DNA of 64,000 bases, from assembly GCA_028533045.1 (NCBI GenBank), contig JAQQAP010000016.1:124001-188000 (forward strand), read 5' to 3'. Numbering within the stretch: position 1 is the stretch's first letter; each line of letters begins with the position of its first letter. The translations under genes and the position numbers were made by a program. The stretch is from Spirochaetales bacterium (GTDB lineage: Bacteria; Spirochaetota; Spirochaetia; DSM-2461). A model generated the notes under the pieces. The model saw nothing but the letters and a program-made list of their open reading frames with translations. It searched no databases and was not told where the DNA came from. Shown here piece after piece: positions 18,140 to 28,398 of this stretch.

Positions 18140-19337
18140 AATTATTCTTATTTCTCTTTTGCTGGCCGGCTGTTCCGGTAACTGGCTGAATTACAGGGGG
18201 AGTGACGGGTCGGGGAGGACCAAGACCTCCATACAACCTCCTCTGGGAGTAAAATGGAAGCTCCTTTTACAGGACAAGGATAAAATCCGGGAGAGCTTTA
18301 ATCCTCCCGCCGTATACGGCAGTTCTCTCTACTTTGGTTCGGCCGACGGGAATCTTTACGCTTTGAACATTCATTCCGGCTATATGGAGTGGGTTTTCCG
18401 CACGGCCGGTCCGATAAACTCCGTTCCCACCGCCGATAAGAATGCCGTTTATATTGGGTCTTCCGATGGCTTTGTCTATGCTCTGGAACGAATGACCGGG
18501 GATTTGCTTTGGGCTTTTCAGACAAAGGCTCCCGTTAATTCCACCATAGTTCTCCACGGGGATGAGGTGTATGCCATAAGCGATGCGGATGCCCTATACT
18601 GTTTAAGTAGGGAAGGAGGGGAATTGCTTTGGTCCCTACCCAATCCCATATGGCTGCGGAACTCCTTTCAGATTAATGGGGATACGGTATATTTTTCTCC
18701 CGGTCCTCCGGAGTTTTCCAGTTCTTTGGCCTGTTACAATACGGCCCTTCATGAATACACCTGGCATCTGGATACGGCTCTGGATATATACAATTGGTAC
18801 TCCTTTCCCGTTATAAAGGGGGATAGGCTCTATTATGCCGCTTCCGGCTATTTTAACGGGCGTTGGGAGTATCGTTTTACCTGTCTCGATAAAAATACCG
18901 GGGCTCTCCTATGGGAAAGGGATGACGAAGCCTTTCTTGACGAGAGACTGGACGGGCTTGATAGTTTTATCGAGAGCACGGAGCAACTGGACTATCTGGC
19001 CCCCACACTGTATAAAAATCGAGTGTATTTTACCGCCGGGGATATGAAGCTGAGAACGTTCCACGGGAAGTCGGGGGATTTGCTGTGGGAAAAATATTTT
19101 GATCAGCCCCTTTCCGGCGCCCCTTTGGTGGGGGGAAGTCGACTTTTCATCGGTTTGAAAGAGTCGGAAGAGTTGGGTCTACCCGGACATCTTGTGTGTC
19201 TGAATGCCGATAACGGACGGGAACTGTGGCGCATGGAGATTGAAGGTTCCCTTCTTTCTTCCCCGGTTATTTCCGGAAAATGGCTGATTTTTGGTACCGA
19301 TCGTAATCTTTTCTATGTGTTGGAAGAGGTCTTTTAA
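18120..19337 (+). CDS. PQQ-type beta-propeller lipoprotein
   Basis: The 405-residue protein has a lipoprotein signal (IILISLLLAGC). Repeated blades such as LYFGSADGNLYALNIHSG and VYIGSSDGFVYALERMTGD define a PQQ/BamB-like propeller of seven or eight blades. It probably faces the periplasm as a protein-interaction platform; nothing suggests a bound quinone cofactor. It is the last gene of the MoxR unit, with its start inside the end of the transglutaminase gene. Confidence 0.8.
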   Translation: MVYKAVRIILISLLLAGCSGNWLNYRGSDGSGRTKTSIQPPLGVKWKLLLQDKDKIRESFNPPAVYGSSLYFGSADGNLYALNIHSGYMEWVFRTAGPINSVPTADKNAVYIGSSDGFVYALERMTGDLLWAFQTKAPVNSTIVLHGDEVYAISDADALYCLSREGGELLWSLPNPIWLRNSFQINGDTVYFSPGPPEFSSSLACYNTALHEYTWHLDTALDIYNWYSFPVIKGDRLYYAASGYFNGRWEYRFTCLDKNTGALLWERDDEAFLDERLDGLDSFIESTEQLDYLAPTLYKNRVYFTAGDMKLRTFHGKSGDLLWEKYFDQPLSGAPLVGGSRLFIGLKESEELGLPGHLVCLNADNGRELWRMEIEGSLLSSPVISGKWLIFGTDRNLFYVLEEVF

Positions 19338-19344
19338 TAGGGGC

Positions 19345-19689
19345 TCAATAACCGGGTGGTTTTGAAAGAATTTCGCTCCAGATAAGGGCCCTTTTCAAAG
19401 GACTTAACTCTTCTATTTTCTCAAAAGAAGACAATTCCTCCTTTGGCAGCTCCTTTTGTGAAATAAGGGTATGGGGGACTTCTCTTTTACTCAAAGGAGG
19501 TCGCCTGGTTTCTTCCTTATTCCTTAAAATCTCCTGTTGTGCAATTTCATTGCTTAACTTTGTTTCTTCGCCCCGGGAAGAAGGGGGCTTCGTCGGCGAA
19601 GGAAAAATCTTTTTGATTTTCGGTCCCATAATGATATAGAAGAGAACTAACAGAGATATGACCGCATAGATCAGGTCACCCTTTTTCAT
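19345..19689 (-). CDS. Small membrane-anchored protein downstream of floA
   Basis: The 114-residue protein has one N-terminal helix (LIYAVISLLVLFYIIMGP) followed by a basic, Pro/Ser-rich and then Glu/Lys-rich soluble tail. It begins at the base after the floA stop, so it belongs to the NfeD-FloA operon. I do not recognise a family. A role in the FloA membrane domain is only suggested by its position. Confidence 0.6.
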   Translation of the reverse strand: MKKGDLIYAVISLLVLFYIIMGPKIKKIFPSPTKPPSSRGEETKLSNEIAQQEILRNKEETRRPPLSKREVPHTLISQKELPKEELSSFEKIEELSPLKRALIWSEILSKPPGY

Positions 19690-20688
19690 CTATTTCCGTC
19701 CTTTGGGCTCTTTGGATTCTTCGCCACTTATGCTTTGCCGCATGGACGTGTCGGCCTGGATATTCTTCATACGGTAATAATCCATTATTCCCAAATTGCC
19801 CTTGCGGAATGATTCGGCCATGGCTTGGGGGATTTCTACTTCGGCCAGGACAACTTTTGCTCTGTTTTCCTGAATATCGGCCATCATTTCCGCTTCCCGG
19901 GCTTTGGCTGCGGCCCGGCGCTGTTCCGCTACAGCCTGGAAACGACGCACATCCGCCTCGGCCTGGTCTGCCTGAAGCTTGGCACCCACATTGGAGCCTA
20001 CATCCACATCGGCAATGTCTATAGAGAGAATCTCAAAGGCCGTTCCCGCATCGAGCCCCTTGGAAAGTACTGTTTTGGAAATATTATCGGGGTTCTCCAA
20101 TACATCCTTGTAGGTGAGGGCGGAACCGATAGTGGTTACTATCCCTTCTCCCACACGGGCAATGATCGTTTCTTCCGTTGCCCCTCCTATGAGTCTTTCA
20201 ATATTGGTACGCACCGTTACCCTGGCTTTGGCTTTAAGCTGAATTCCGTCCTTGGCCACCGCATCGATGGTCAATTTCCCTTTAGACGGGTTAGGGCAGT
20301 CAATAACCTTGGGATTAACGCATGTTTTGACCGCATCAAGAACATCCCGACCGGCCAGGTCTATGGCAGCGGCTTTTGAAAAGGGGAGGTCCAAATGGGC
20401 TTTATTGGCGGCTATGAGGGCCTTGCTGACATTGATAACGTTCCCTCCGGCCAGAAAATGTGTTTCAAGCAGGTCCGACTCTGTGGCAAGCCCCCCTTTT
20501 ATAAGCATGATTCGGCTGTCCACTATTTGGCGGGCGTTAACTTTTCTAATCCACATTCCAATGATACGGTTCATTTGTACCGTGGCGCCGGAAAGGAGTG
20601 CCCTGAACCAGAGACCGAAAAACTTCATAAAAATAAGAAGAATTAAGAGACTTACCACTCCAATTACGATATAAAGAGCTAAAAACAT
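19690..20688 (-). CDS. floA: Flotillin-like protein FloA
   Basis: The 332-residue length equals the usual FloA length. It has an N-terminal membrane hairpin ([20 protein letters not shown]), an SPFH-type domain ([27 protein letters not shown]) and the C-terminal Ala/Glu-rich coiled coil ([19 protein letters not shown]). FloA scaffolds membrane microdomains. GGGAGGT precedes the ATG. It lies two bases after the NfeD gene, the conserved partner order. Confidence 0.95.
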   Translation of the reverse strand: MFLALYIVIGVVSLLILLIFMKFFGLWFRALLSGATVQMNRIIGMWIRKVNARQIVDSRIMLIKGGLATESDLLETHFLAGGNVINVSKALIAANKAHLDLPFSKAAAIDLAGRDVLDAVKTCVNPKVIDCPNPSKGKLTIDAVAKDGIQLKAKARVTVRTNIERLIGGATEETIIARVGEGIVTTIGSALTYKDVLENPDNISKTVLSKGLDAGTAFEILSIDIADVDVGSNVGAKLQADQAEADVRRFQAVAEQRRAAAKAREAEMMADIQENRAKVVLAEVEIPQAMAESFRKGNLGIMDYYRMKNIQADTSMRQSISGEESKEPKGRK

Positions 20689-20690
20689 GA

Positions 20691-22166
20691 CTACCTCCCT
20701 TTGACAATGAGACGAAGACCTTCTTCCCTCGTCACTACGACTTCTGAATCCTTATTGATATACTCCCCGTCGGTTTGCACTATCAGAACCATTCCTTTAA
20801 AATCGGCTTTGCCCACCGGGCGCAGGTCGGTAAGAGCCCTTCCCGTTTCCCCTAGATGGCTTTTTTCTTCCTCTCGATTCGGAGCGATTTTCGGGTTGGC
20901 CGGTTTTGATTTATTATGGAGAACAAGACGATTGAATAGGGGGGATTTAGGTAATCTCATCATAAGTAGGGCTATGAGAAAGAGAGCTCCGAAGAGCCCC
21001 AGTGAGATATAGAGGATATTATGGCGGAGTAACTTCCATTGCCAGTCGAATTCGGGAATAATAAAATCCTGCCGTGTCAAAACAAGGGAGGTGAGAATCA
21101 ATACAATTCCCCCCAAACCGGTAACACCAAAGCCGGGAATGAGGAATATTTCGACAAGAAGCAGAATGATGCCTCCCAGAAAAAGAAGGAGTTCCAGCGA
21201 TTCCAGATTCCCCATGAGAACGCTTGTAGAGAATACAATGGCAAAACTTATGAGCCCTATGGTCCCGGGAACTCCGAAGCCGGGGCTGGTAATTTCCAGG
21301 TAGAGCGCTACCATTCCCACCATCACCAGTAGGCTTGTGAGCGCCGCACTGCTTAGGTAGGCCACCAGTGTATCGGCCCGGTCCTTTTCTGCCATTATTA
21401 TTTTATCCCCGTCTACATTCAGGAACTCATAAAGACTGTCCAGTCCGGAAAGGGTGGCCGATGAAATCCCGTATTTTTCCATTTCCCCGGCAGTAAGGGT
21501 AAGGAGCTTACTCGGGGCGGATATCTGCTTCCCCTGAATAGGTTCATTTCCATTCAAACGGGTCATCTCTTTAATCTCTTCCGGTGTTTTAAGACGTAAA
21601 CCGTCATCTGTTTCCACTTCTATCAGTTCCACGTCCTTATCGACCATGGCCAGAGCGACCGAAGGAGGGTAGCCGTTTTTTTCTGCCAGGGCGGCCATCT
21701 GACCTCTTACGGCGCTTACGGTTTTCTCTTCGGCCATCACCATCCCTTCGGTGGATTGATAAACCGGTGCTGCCGCTCCGATGGAGGTTCCCCCGTCCAT
21801 AATAATTCGGTTACAGGAGAACGAAATGAGGGCACCCGCAGACCAGCTTACTCCAGTTCCTCCCGATTCGGAAGGGATATAGGCTATTGTTTCCGCCCAA
21901 TCGGCCGAACCTATCAGAGAGGCAATTTCCAGAGCCGAATCGACCCGTCCTCCGTAGGTATTGAGCTGAAAAATAATAAGAGGCGACTGAGCTTCTTTTG
22001 CTTTGACCATAGCTCTTTTGAGAAAAACGACAAGAAATGGATCTATATCCTGAATAACGGGAATGAGAAAAACAGGCCCCTCATCAATATCTTCGAAGGA
22101 ATCGGCAGGAAGGAGAGCAAGGGAGAGAAGAGACACCAGTAAACAGACAAATACCCATTTTTTCAT
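20691..22166 (-). CDS. NfeD-family membrane serine protease (long form)
   Basis: The 491-residue protein has a signal peptide ([20 protein letters not shown]), a ClpP-like protease domain with the nucleophile region [15 protein letters not shown] and [14 protein letters not shown], four membrane helices (about residues 265-410), and a C-terminal NfeD OB fold ([15 protein letters not shown]...[12 protein letters not shown]). The frame is open upstream, but the ATG at 22166 has AGAGG at the right distance and gives the signal peptide. Long NfeD proteins pair with SPFH proteins, here FloA. Confidence 0.92.
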   Translation of the reverse strand: MKKWVFVCLLVSLLSLALLPADSFEDIDEGPVFLIPVIQDIDPFLVVFLKRAMVKAKEAQSPLIIFQLNTYGGRVDSALEIASLIGSADWAETIAYIPSESGGTGVSWSAGALISFSCNRIIMDGGTSIGAAAPVYQSTEGMVMAEEKTVSAVRGQMAALAEKNGYPPSVALAMVDKDVELIEVETDDGLRLKTPEEIKEMTRLNGNEPIQGKQISAPSKLLTLTAGEMEKYGISSATLSGLDSLYEFLNVDGDKIIMAEKDRADTLVAYLSSAALTSLLVMVGMVALYLEITSPGFGVPGTIGLISFAIVFSTSVLMGNLESLELLLFLGGIILLLVEIFLIPGFGVTGLGGIVLILTSLVLTRQDFIIPEFDWQWKLLRHNILYISLGLFGALFLIALLMMRLPKSPLFNRLVLHNKSKPANPKIAPNREEEKSHLGETGRALTDLRPVGKADFKGMVLIVQTDGEYINKDSEVVVTREEGLRLIVKGR

Positions 22167-22283
22167 GGTATACCTCTTATCCTGAATTCTAAGCTCCCAC
22201 ATCTCTAAAGTCAATTCATGGCCGTTGAGTTTTTTTGGGGGGCGGGGTATAATATTTTATCTAATTTCATATAGAGGTAAGCC

Positions 22284-25070
22284 TTGTTCCTGAAGAGAAT
22301 GGAGCTTCTTGGTTTCAAATCATTCGCAGACAAAACGGAAATCGTATTCAATAAGGGCATCACAGCCCTCCTTGGGCCTAACGGCTGTGGGAAAAGTAAT
22401 ATAGTCGACTCAATCAAATGGGTTCTGGGGGAGCAATCCACCCGGAACATGCGGGCAGAAAAGATGGAAGATGTTATCTTTAACGGCACCGAGGGGCGGA
22501 AGGCTCTGAACGTGGCGGAGGTAACGCTTTTTATGTCCAATGAGGACAATCTCTTGGACCTGGATGTGCCGGAAGTGGCCATTAAGCGGCGCCTTTATCG
22601 CTCGGGAGAGAGCGAGTATCTCGTGAACAATACTCCTGTCCGTCTTAAAGAACTGCGCGAGCTTTTTCTTGATACGGGAGTGGGAAAGTCGGCCTATTCC
22701 ATTATGGAACAGGGGCGTATTGACCAGATCCTTTCCAGTAAGCCCGAAGAAAGGCGCTACATCTTTGAGGAAGCGGCGGGTATTACCAAGTTTAAAATGA
22801 AAGGCCACGAGGCGGAGCGGAAACTTAAAAAAACCGAGGAAAACATGCATCAGGTGGAGAACATTCTCCACGAAGTAAAACGCAGTTACGACTCCCTTAA
22901 AAAGCAGACCGAAAAGACTATGGCCTACCGAGAGCTCAAGGAGACCATTTTTCAGCTCGACCTGGACCTGAAGCTTCTTCAGCTTAAAAAATACCTCGAA
23001 TCACGGGACAAGAAGAAAATCCGTTTGGAGGAACTGGAAAAGAAGTTCCACAAATACCAGGAAGAAGAGGCGGAGTTGGTCAAACTCCTCAAGGAGAGTG
23101 CCGGACAGGTGGACTCCATGGAGCATGAACTGATAGAGAGTCAGAAGAGGCTCTACGGAATCGACCTGGAAAAGGATAACCGCAATAACGAAATCCGCCT
23201 CATTAAAGAGAGAAAGGGCGAGACCGAGGCGGCCATGGAAGAGACCCGGCTTCAGGAAAAGGGGCTGAATGAGAAGATTCGTCAGCTTCTGAAGACGGTG
23301 GAAGAGAAGGGTAAGGAAAAACAGAACTACCTGGACCGGATTGGTGAAATAGAAAACAGCATTCTCCAGTTGGGGAAAAAAATCTCCCTGGCCGAAGAGA
23401 CTATCAAAAAGAACGATGAGGCCTCCCTCAAGAGCGAGAAGATCCTGGAAGAGGGAGAAAAGGAGAGAAACCAGCTGGAGGAGGAGATTCGAAATCTTAC
23501 CGATTCCATTGTGGCCGAGCTGGATAAGGGGCTTCGTGATTCCGGTTTTTCCCTTAAGAGAAAGGAAGAGTTGGAGGCCAACTTGAGCGAGTGGGTCGCC
23601 GCCTTTCGTATTCAAATAGAAGGTAAAACGGCTATTCTCAAGGATTTTACCAGCCTGGAAGGGGAAAAGAGCGCCGCTCTCCATAAGAGCAATCTTCTTT
23701 TTCTGGAGGAAAGTCAGGTTAAGCTGGATGGTCTTGAGGATATGCTTGACTCTTACAAAGGGACATTCCCCTCATTTATTACGGACTTAGCTTCTCCCCA
23801 GGGAATCATCTCCCGTAAAAAGGAGATTGAGGACCGGCTCAATACGATGCTCATTGAGTTAAAATCCCACCGGGATATGAATCGCCGCCGTATAGAGGAA
23901 AATCGTGAATTAAGCGGGAAGATAGAGGAATTCAAGAAGAGTACGGAAGAACTCCGCATCACCCGAGCCCGGATGACGACTCAGGTTACGGCCTGTGAAG
24001 ACTCTTTGAAAAATCTGGAAAAAGAGAAGGGCGAACAGGAGGATCTTCTCAGGCAGAACCAGGAAAAACTGGCGGAAGAGCAGAAAAAAATCAGCCAGTT
24101 TGACGGAGAGATTAAGAAGATTGAAAAGGCCAAGGCCGATCTGGATAAGGAAAAAGAAAATCTCCGAAAAAGCCTGACTAAGCTGGAATCGGGTATTAGT
24201 TCCCGGAATAAGGAACTTTCCGGCAAGCAGCAGGCCCTGCGGGACAAGCAGGAACGAATCAACAAGACCAATGTGGATATCGAGAAGAACCGCCTGGAGT
24301 TGACCCATGTGGATGAAGAGATAGACCTGCTTTCCGGGGACTTTAGGGACAGAAACTCCCGGGAACTCTCAGAATTCCAGGACCGCATACCGGAGATTAA
24401 GAAAGAGAGTCGGGAAATTCGCGATGAACTCTCCGGGCAAAAGCAGAAAATGCGCGGTCTGGGACAGGTGAATCTTATGGCTCCCGAAGAGTTCGCCGAG
24501 GTAAAAGAGCGCTACGATTTTCTTACGGGCCAGTTGGAGGATCTTCGGAAGGCCAAGGAAAATCTTATTCAGGTTACCGGCGAGATTCGCAAGGAATCGG
24601 CGGAACTTTTTATACAGACTTACCGGCAAGTCGAGGAAAACTTCAAGGTGATTTTCAGGCGCCTCTTTGGCGGGGGCCGGGCGGAGTTCAAACTCATGGA
24701 TCCCGATAACGTACTGGAATCGGGAATTGAGATGTATGCCCAGCCTCCGGGGAAAAAGCTGGAGAACATTGCCCTCCTTTCCGGGGGAGAGAAGTCCATG
24801 ACCGGAGTGGCCCTGCTCTTCGCCACCTACATGGTTCGTCCCTCACCCTTTTGTATCCTCGACGAGATTGACGCCGCCCTGGACGATGCCAATATTCAGC
24901 GTTTTGTTAATGTACTGGTCGATTTTGCCGACCGTTCCCAGTTCATTGTTATTACCCATAACAAGAAGACCGTAACCGGAGCCAAGACTCTTTTGGGGGT
25001 TACCATGCAGGAGTCGGGTGTTTCCCGGCTTGTCGCTATGAGATTGGACAAGGAGGAAGAGAATGGCTAG
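22284..25070 (+). CDS. smc: SMC-family chromosome condensation ATPase, lacking a canonical hinge
   Basis: Both ATPase halves are intact: GPNGCGKSNIVDSIKW near residue 35, the signature LSGGEKSMTG near 832, and Walker B CILDEIDAALDD near 856. Two long coiled-coil arms fill the middle. The 928-residue length is about 250 short of typical bacterial SMC (about 1,180). Where the globular hinge should be (residues about 490-508) there is only a short break in the coiled coil (YKGTFPSFITDLASPQGI), with no CxxC zinc hook. The start is TTG with GAGGTAA seven bases upstream. The gene is translationally coupled to a small membrane protein; no scpA or scpB is nearby. Confidence 0.9.
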   Translation: MFLKRMELLGFKSFADKTEIVFNKGITALLGPNGCGKSNIVDSIKWVLGEQSTRNMRAEKMEDVIFNGTEGRKALNVAEVTLFMSNEDNLLDLDVPEVAIKRRLYRSGESEYLVNNTPVRLKELRELFLDTGVGKSAYSIMEQGRIDQILSSKPEERRYIFEEAAGITKFKMKGHEAERKLKKTEENMHQVENILHEVKRSYDSLKKQTEKTMAYRELKETIFQLDLDLKLLQLKKYLESRDKKKIRLEELEKKFHKYQEEEAELVKLLKESAGQVDSMEHELIESQKRLYGIDLEKDNRNNEIRLIKERKGETEAAMEETRLQEKGLNEKIRQLLKTVEEKGKEKQNYLDRIGEIENSILQLGKKISLAEETIKKNDEASLKSEKILEEGEKERNQLEEEIRNLTDSIVAELDKGLRDSGFSLKRKEELEANLSEWVAAFRIQIEGKTAILKDFTSLEGEKSAALHKSNLLFLEESQVKLDGLEDMLDSYKGTFPSFITDLASPQGIISRKKEIEDRLNTMLIELKSHRDMNRRRIEENRELSGKIEEFKKSTEELRITRARMTTQVTACEDSLKNLEKEKGEQEDLLRQNQEKLAEEQKKISQFDGEIKKIEKAKADLDKEKENLRKSLTKLESGISSRNKELSGKQQALRDKQERINKTNVDIEKNRLELTHVDEEIDLLSGDFRDRNSRELSEFQDRIPEIKKESREIRDELSGQKQKMRGLGQVNLMAPEEFAEVKERYDFLTGQLEDLRKAKENLIQVTGEIRKESAELFIQTYRQVEENFKVIFRRLFGGGRAEFKLMDPDNVLESGIEMYAQPPGKKLENIALLSGGEKSMTGVALLFATYMVRPSPFCILDEIDAALDDANIQRFVNVLVDFADRSQFIVITHNKKTVTGAKTLLGVTMQESGVSRLVAMRLDKEEENG

Positions 25071-25473
25071 ATTCACCGATAAAATCAAGGCCTTTCATAT
25101 AGGGGATTTCGTAAATATGAAGGCCTTTTTACTCATGTTGGTAGGCTTTCTCTTTTTGAGCTTGGTTATCTCCTTTGCTATAATTTTTGTTACCCTCAGA
25201 AACCGGCAGATTGTGGAAGCTCAGGTGGCGGAGCAGTCCTCTTTTGTCGATGCCCTTGATAGTTCTCTTGATGTCTTGAGGACGGGAGATTTTGTTTTTC
25301 CCGAACAGGACGATTTCAGGCAAACCCAACCCCATATGCAAAGAGAGCCTCAAGACAGTTGGTCAGAAGAAGAGGTTGAGCGCTATTGGATTGATCCTTC
25401 CGATACGGGGATTGGGGAAATAAGCGAATATAACCGAGCTCTTGTGGAAGAGATGTTGGAAGATGTCCCCTGA
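25063..25473 (+). CDS. Small single-pass membrane protein coupled to SMC
   Basis: The 136-residue protein has one transmembrane helix (MLVGFLFLSLVISFAIIFVTL, about residues 23-45) and an acidic soluble tail. It starts inside the last codons of smc with GGAGG upstream, and its TGA overlaps the next ATG. I recognise no family. Confidence 0.7.
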   Translation: MARFTDKIKAFHIGDFVNMKAFLLMLVGFLFLSLVISFAIIFVTLRNRQIVEAQVAEQSSFVDALDSSLDVLRTGDFVFPEQDDFRQTQPHMQREPQDSWSEEEVERYWIDPSDTGIGEISEYNRALVEEMLEDVP

Positions 25474-26543
25474 TGAATAAATATACTCTTCCTTCCCTTC
25501 TGTTTATTCTCCTCATTACGGTTTTCGGATGCCAAACGGTAGAGGGAAAACTGAATCAGGACGACTATAAACTTCCTCTGGGAGAGAATCCTGTGGAGGA
25601 AGATCAGGAAGAGTTACCCCTTCCGGGTTTTGTCTATTCCCTGTACGCCTTTTCCGAAGTTATTATTGATGAGATTGATGATAGTTTGGTTAATCTGCCC
25701 CTTCCTGAATTTCATTCGCAGGGAGAAGAATCCCCCGTTCCCGTAGAAATTGCTTCCGCCCCTGCCGCTGTGGTACCGGCAACTGTTACAGCACCGGTTG
25801 TGACAAAAGAGCCCGTTTTGACGGAGGAAGAGAATAGAACGGTAGAAGCGGAAATAGTGGACCTTATTGATCTCTCTTCTGAGGGGGAAAAGGCCGAACC
25901 GGTCTATCGCAGTGAAGAAAAATATCCCACCGGTGAGATCGCTCTGGTTATTCTGGAAGATCCCGATTGGTTTTATCTGGGGGAAGGGGATGGACAGCCG
26001 GTCGATTTTAAGGACAGGACAATTCTTGATGGAAAGACCCTCTTTACCTTTGAGTTTCCCCGGGCCGGGACTTATACTCTTGTTTTCCAGCGTCAGGATT
26101 TGAGTAAGGGAGAAAGTGAAGAAGCTGCCATTTTGGCAGAGGTCCTGGATGATTATGTTTCTGTGGCAGAGGTAGACTCCCCGGAAGAGGAAGAAATTCA
26201 GCCTCAAGTCTCGGAGGAGTCATCGGACGTACAAAAAGAGACTCCTGCGAATATACTTAGTGCGGAGAAACGGCTGGATCAGATCGATGAGGATCCGGAT
26301 AAGGTGGAGGAGACCCTGGAGCTTCTTGAGTTCCTGCTCGATGCCGCCTCCGATGACGAATCCCTGGCCGAGTACTACTACCGTATGGCCCGAACCCTGG
26401 AAATGAATACTCGCTTCCAGGATCTTCGGAAAGCCTACGAAACCTACCAGTATATCGAGGATACCTTTTTTCTTACCGATTATTACGAAAAATCCGTAGA
26501 GCGGATCCGTTATCTGGACCGCCACTTTTTCAAACTCCGTTAA
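25473..26543 (+). CDS. Lipoprotein with C-terminal helical repeats
   Basis: The 356-residue protein has a lipobox (LLITVFGC). The middle is acidic with Pro/Val/Ala runs, then a beta-sandwich-like stretch (FTFEFPRAGTYTLVFQRQDL). The C-terminal 100 residues look like TPR-type helices (LAEYYYRMARTLEMNTRF, LRKAYETYQYIEDTF). The overall plan suggests an envelope adaptor protein. It is the last gene of the smc unit; its TAA shares the TTAA at 26540-26543 with the stop of the convergent ABC gene. Confidence 0.75.
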   Translation: MNKYTLPSLLFILLITVFGCQTVEGKLNQDDYKLPLGENPVEEDQEELPLPGFVYSLYAFSEVIIDEIDDSLVNLPLPEFHSQGEESPVPVEIASAPAAVVPATVTAPVVTKEPVLTEEENRTVEAEIVDLIDLSSEGEKAEPVYRSEEKYPTGEIALVILEDPDWFYLGEGDGQPVDFKDRTILDGKTLFTFEFPRAGTYTLVFQRQDLSKGESEEAAILAEVLDDYVSVAEVDSPEEEEIQPQVSEESSDVQKETPANILSAEKRLDQIDEDPDKVEETLELLEFLLDAASDDESLAEYYYRMARTLEMNTRFQDLRKAYETYQYIEDTFFLTDYYEKSVERIRYLDRHFFKLR

Positions 26544-27352
26544 TCTATTGTTTTTACCTGTCCCAATCCCTCGGGTAATTGGGAGGCAGGTTTGGCCAGC
26601 TGTTCCCGATAAAGATTCTCCTTGCTGTGGAGAAGATCCATAGGCAACTGATAGGCTTCTTCTATATTCTCTTTGACCAGAACCTCACCGGTTTCTCCCA
26701 GCATCATCCTTTCGTCTTTGTAGAAAAGAAGGGTATTATCACTGTATTTAGTAGAAAGCTCCAGCTCATGGAGTGAGATAAAGAGGGACGCTTCCCGCCG
26801 GTGAATATAGCTCTGAATGTACTCCAGGGCCTTCTCCTTCTGTTTCTGCTCCATCGCAAAGAAGGGCTCGTCCATAAAGAGAATGGGGGAGCCATAGAGG
26901 AGGGCAAAGGCACTTATGATACGCTGCATCTCACCTTTACTGTTGTTTTGTAAAGGACGACCAAGAAGATCTTTAAGGTCCAGGGCATCGGTCAGCTCTT
27001 TGAGGATTGCCGGGGCATCAACACCCAGATTCCCCCTTTCACCGATCTGTTCAAGGAGAGCTCCTCCGGTTTCTTCTGTTTCGAATTCCATATTCTGGTA
27101 AACAAAGGAGGCTGTCAGATTACGTTCTTCTTCGTTATAATATTCATCGGTTTTTTTGCCGTTCAGGAAGATTTCTCCAGCCTGGGGAAGGATTCGTCCC
27201 CCCGCCAGGAGCATGAGGGTCGATTTTCCCGAGCCGTTTTGTCCCGTAAAAGAGGTGATACCTCTGGGCAGATCCAAAGTTAGTGAGGTAAAGAGATTTT
27301 CCTCTTCCTTCCATTGAAAAGTGACATCTTTAAATTGTATAGCCGAAATCAT
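26540..27352 (-). CDS. ABC transporter ATP-binding protein (orphan)
   Basis: The 270-residue protein has Walker A GQNGSGKST (near residue 38), Walker B PILFMDEPFFAME and a switch His in SLHELELS. The signature is an unusual NNSKGEMQR instead of LSGGQ, and the Glu after Walker B is kept. No permease is adjacent. It follows the glucosyl-3-phosphoglycerate synthase gene by eight bases with AAGGGA before the ATG, so both are expressed together. It could be an ATPase for a permease elsewhere or a non-transport ABC protein. Confidence 0.8.
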   Translation of the reverse strand: MISAIQFKDVTFQWKEEENLFTSLTLDLPRGITSFTGQNGSGKSTLMLLAGGRILPQAGEIFLNGKKTDEYYNEEERNLTASFVYQNMEFETEETGGALLEQIGERGNLGVDAPAILKELTDALDLKDLLGRPLQNNSKGEMQRIISAFALLYGSPILFMDEPFFAMEQKQKEKALEYIQSYIHRREASLFISLHELELSTKYSDNTLLFYKDERMMLGETGEVLVKENIEEAYQLPMDLLHSKENLYREQLAKPASQLPEGLGQVKTID

Positions 27353-27360
27353 GGTTTCCC

Positions 27361-28398
27361 TTATTTTTCTTTGTTTTCTTTTTCCGGAGTCTTTTTTGCT
27401 TTGCCGGTCTTTTCACCGGGCAGAGCTTTCATACCCATCTTTTTGCGGTATTCCGGAATGGTGATCATAGGAGGCCTTTCGTCCTCGATGATGGTTTTTT
27501 CCACCATTTCAAATTGATTTTCCCTTACCTGAAACTGTCTGAGAAGGGTATTCAGTTCGGGGAGGTCCGTGGCCATCCCGTAGGTTCTCATCCGGTTTAG
27601 GAAGGTCTGGAGAATACCAAAGGACATTTTCCCCAGGGCCCGGGTTTCCTGATTCCGATGAACCCGCTGGTCCAGGTCCGTTTGGGCAAAAGCGTCAAGG
27701 CCCTGCTCATGGTAAACATCCAGAAGGTGGCTTGTTTCTACTCCATAACCGATGGGAAACGGGATTTTCTCCAGAACTTCCCGTCTTACGGCGTACTCTC
27801 CGGAAAGGGGCTGAATAATGGCCGCCAGATCGGGAAAGAAAAGGCTAAAGAGGGGGCGGGTCAGAATCTCTGTAACCCGGCCGCCGCCGGAGGGGCGAAT
27901 CCCCTGGGAAAAGGCCAGAGGACGGTCGTAAAATGCCTTTACGTATTTGACTTCATCCCGATAGATAAGGGGGCCCAAAAGTCCGTAAACAAAGCGGGGA
28001 TGGATATTCTTGATATCCGCATCGATATAAACAATAATATCCCCCTTCAGCTGATAAATAGCCTTCCAGAGGTTTTCTCCCTTACCCTTCTTATCTTCCA
28101 GATTGGGAAGAATATCCGAGGCCAGGTAGGTATCGGCTCCAAAGGAGGAGGCAATTTCCAGGGTGTTGTCCTCCGAACCGGAGTCTATGACGGCGAATTC
28201 GTCAATTAAAGGGTAGCGGTTCATTAGTTCGGACTTAAATATTACGACCTCTTTACCAATGGTCTTAGCCTCGTTTAGTGTGGGGATACAGAGGGAAATA
28301 GTCAGTCCCCGCTTCTGCTTTTCCTTTACCAGGGTCTGCAGGTCTTCAAAGTCGGAATGATGGTAGGTATTTTTTTTGATCCATTCATTAGTTGTCAT
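27361..28398 (-). CDS. gpgS: Glucosyl-3-phosphoglycerate synthase-like glycosyltransferase
   Basis: The 345-residue protein has the GT-A/GT81 hallmarks: SLCIPTLNEAKTIG, VIDSGSEDNTLEIA, KGKGENLWKA, the metal-binding DAD in VYIDADIKN, and GRVTEILTRPL. GpgS makes glucosyl-3-phosphoglycerate, a precursor of the compatible solute glucosylglycerate or of methylglucose polysaccharides. I use the ATG at 28398 because GGAGG is eight bases upstream. It overlaps the upstream M20-like gene by 11 bases. No GpgP phosphatase is seen nearby. Confidence 0.85.
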   Translation of the reverse strand: MTTNEWIKKNTYHHSDFEDLQTLVKEKQKRGLTISLCIPTLNEAKTIGKEVVIFKSELMNRYPLIDEFAVIDSGSEDNTLEIASSFGADTYLASDILPNLEDKKGKGENLWKAIYQLKGDIIVYIDADIKNIHPRFVYGLLGPLIYRDEVKYVKAFYDRPLAFSQGIRPSGGGRVTEILTRPLFSLFFPDLAAIIQPLSGEYAVRREVLEKIPFPIGYGVETSHLLDVYHEQGLDAFAQTDLDQRVHRNQETRALGKMSFGILQTFLNRMRTYGMATDLPELNTLLRQFQVRENQFEMVEKTIIEDERPPMITIPEYRKKMGMKALPGEKTGKAKKTPEKENKEK

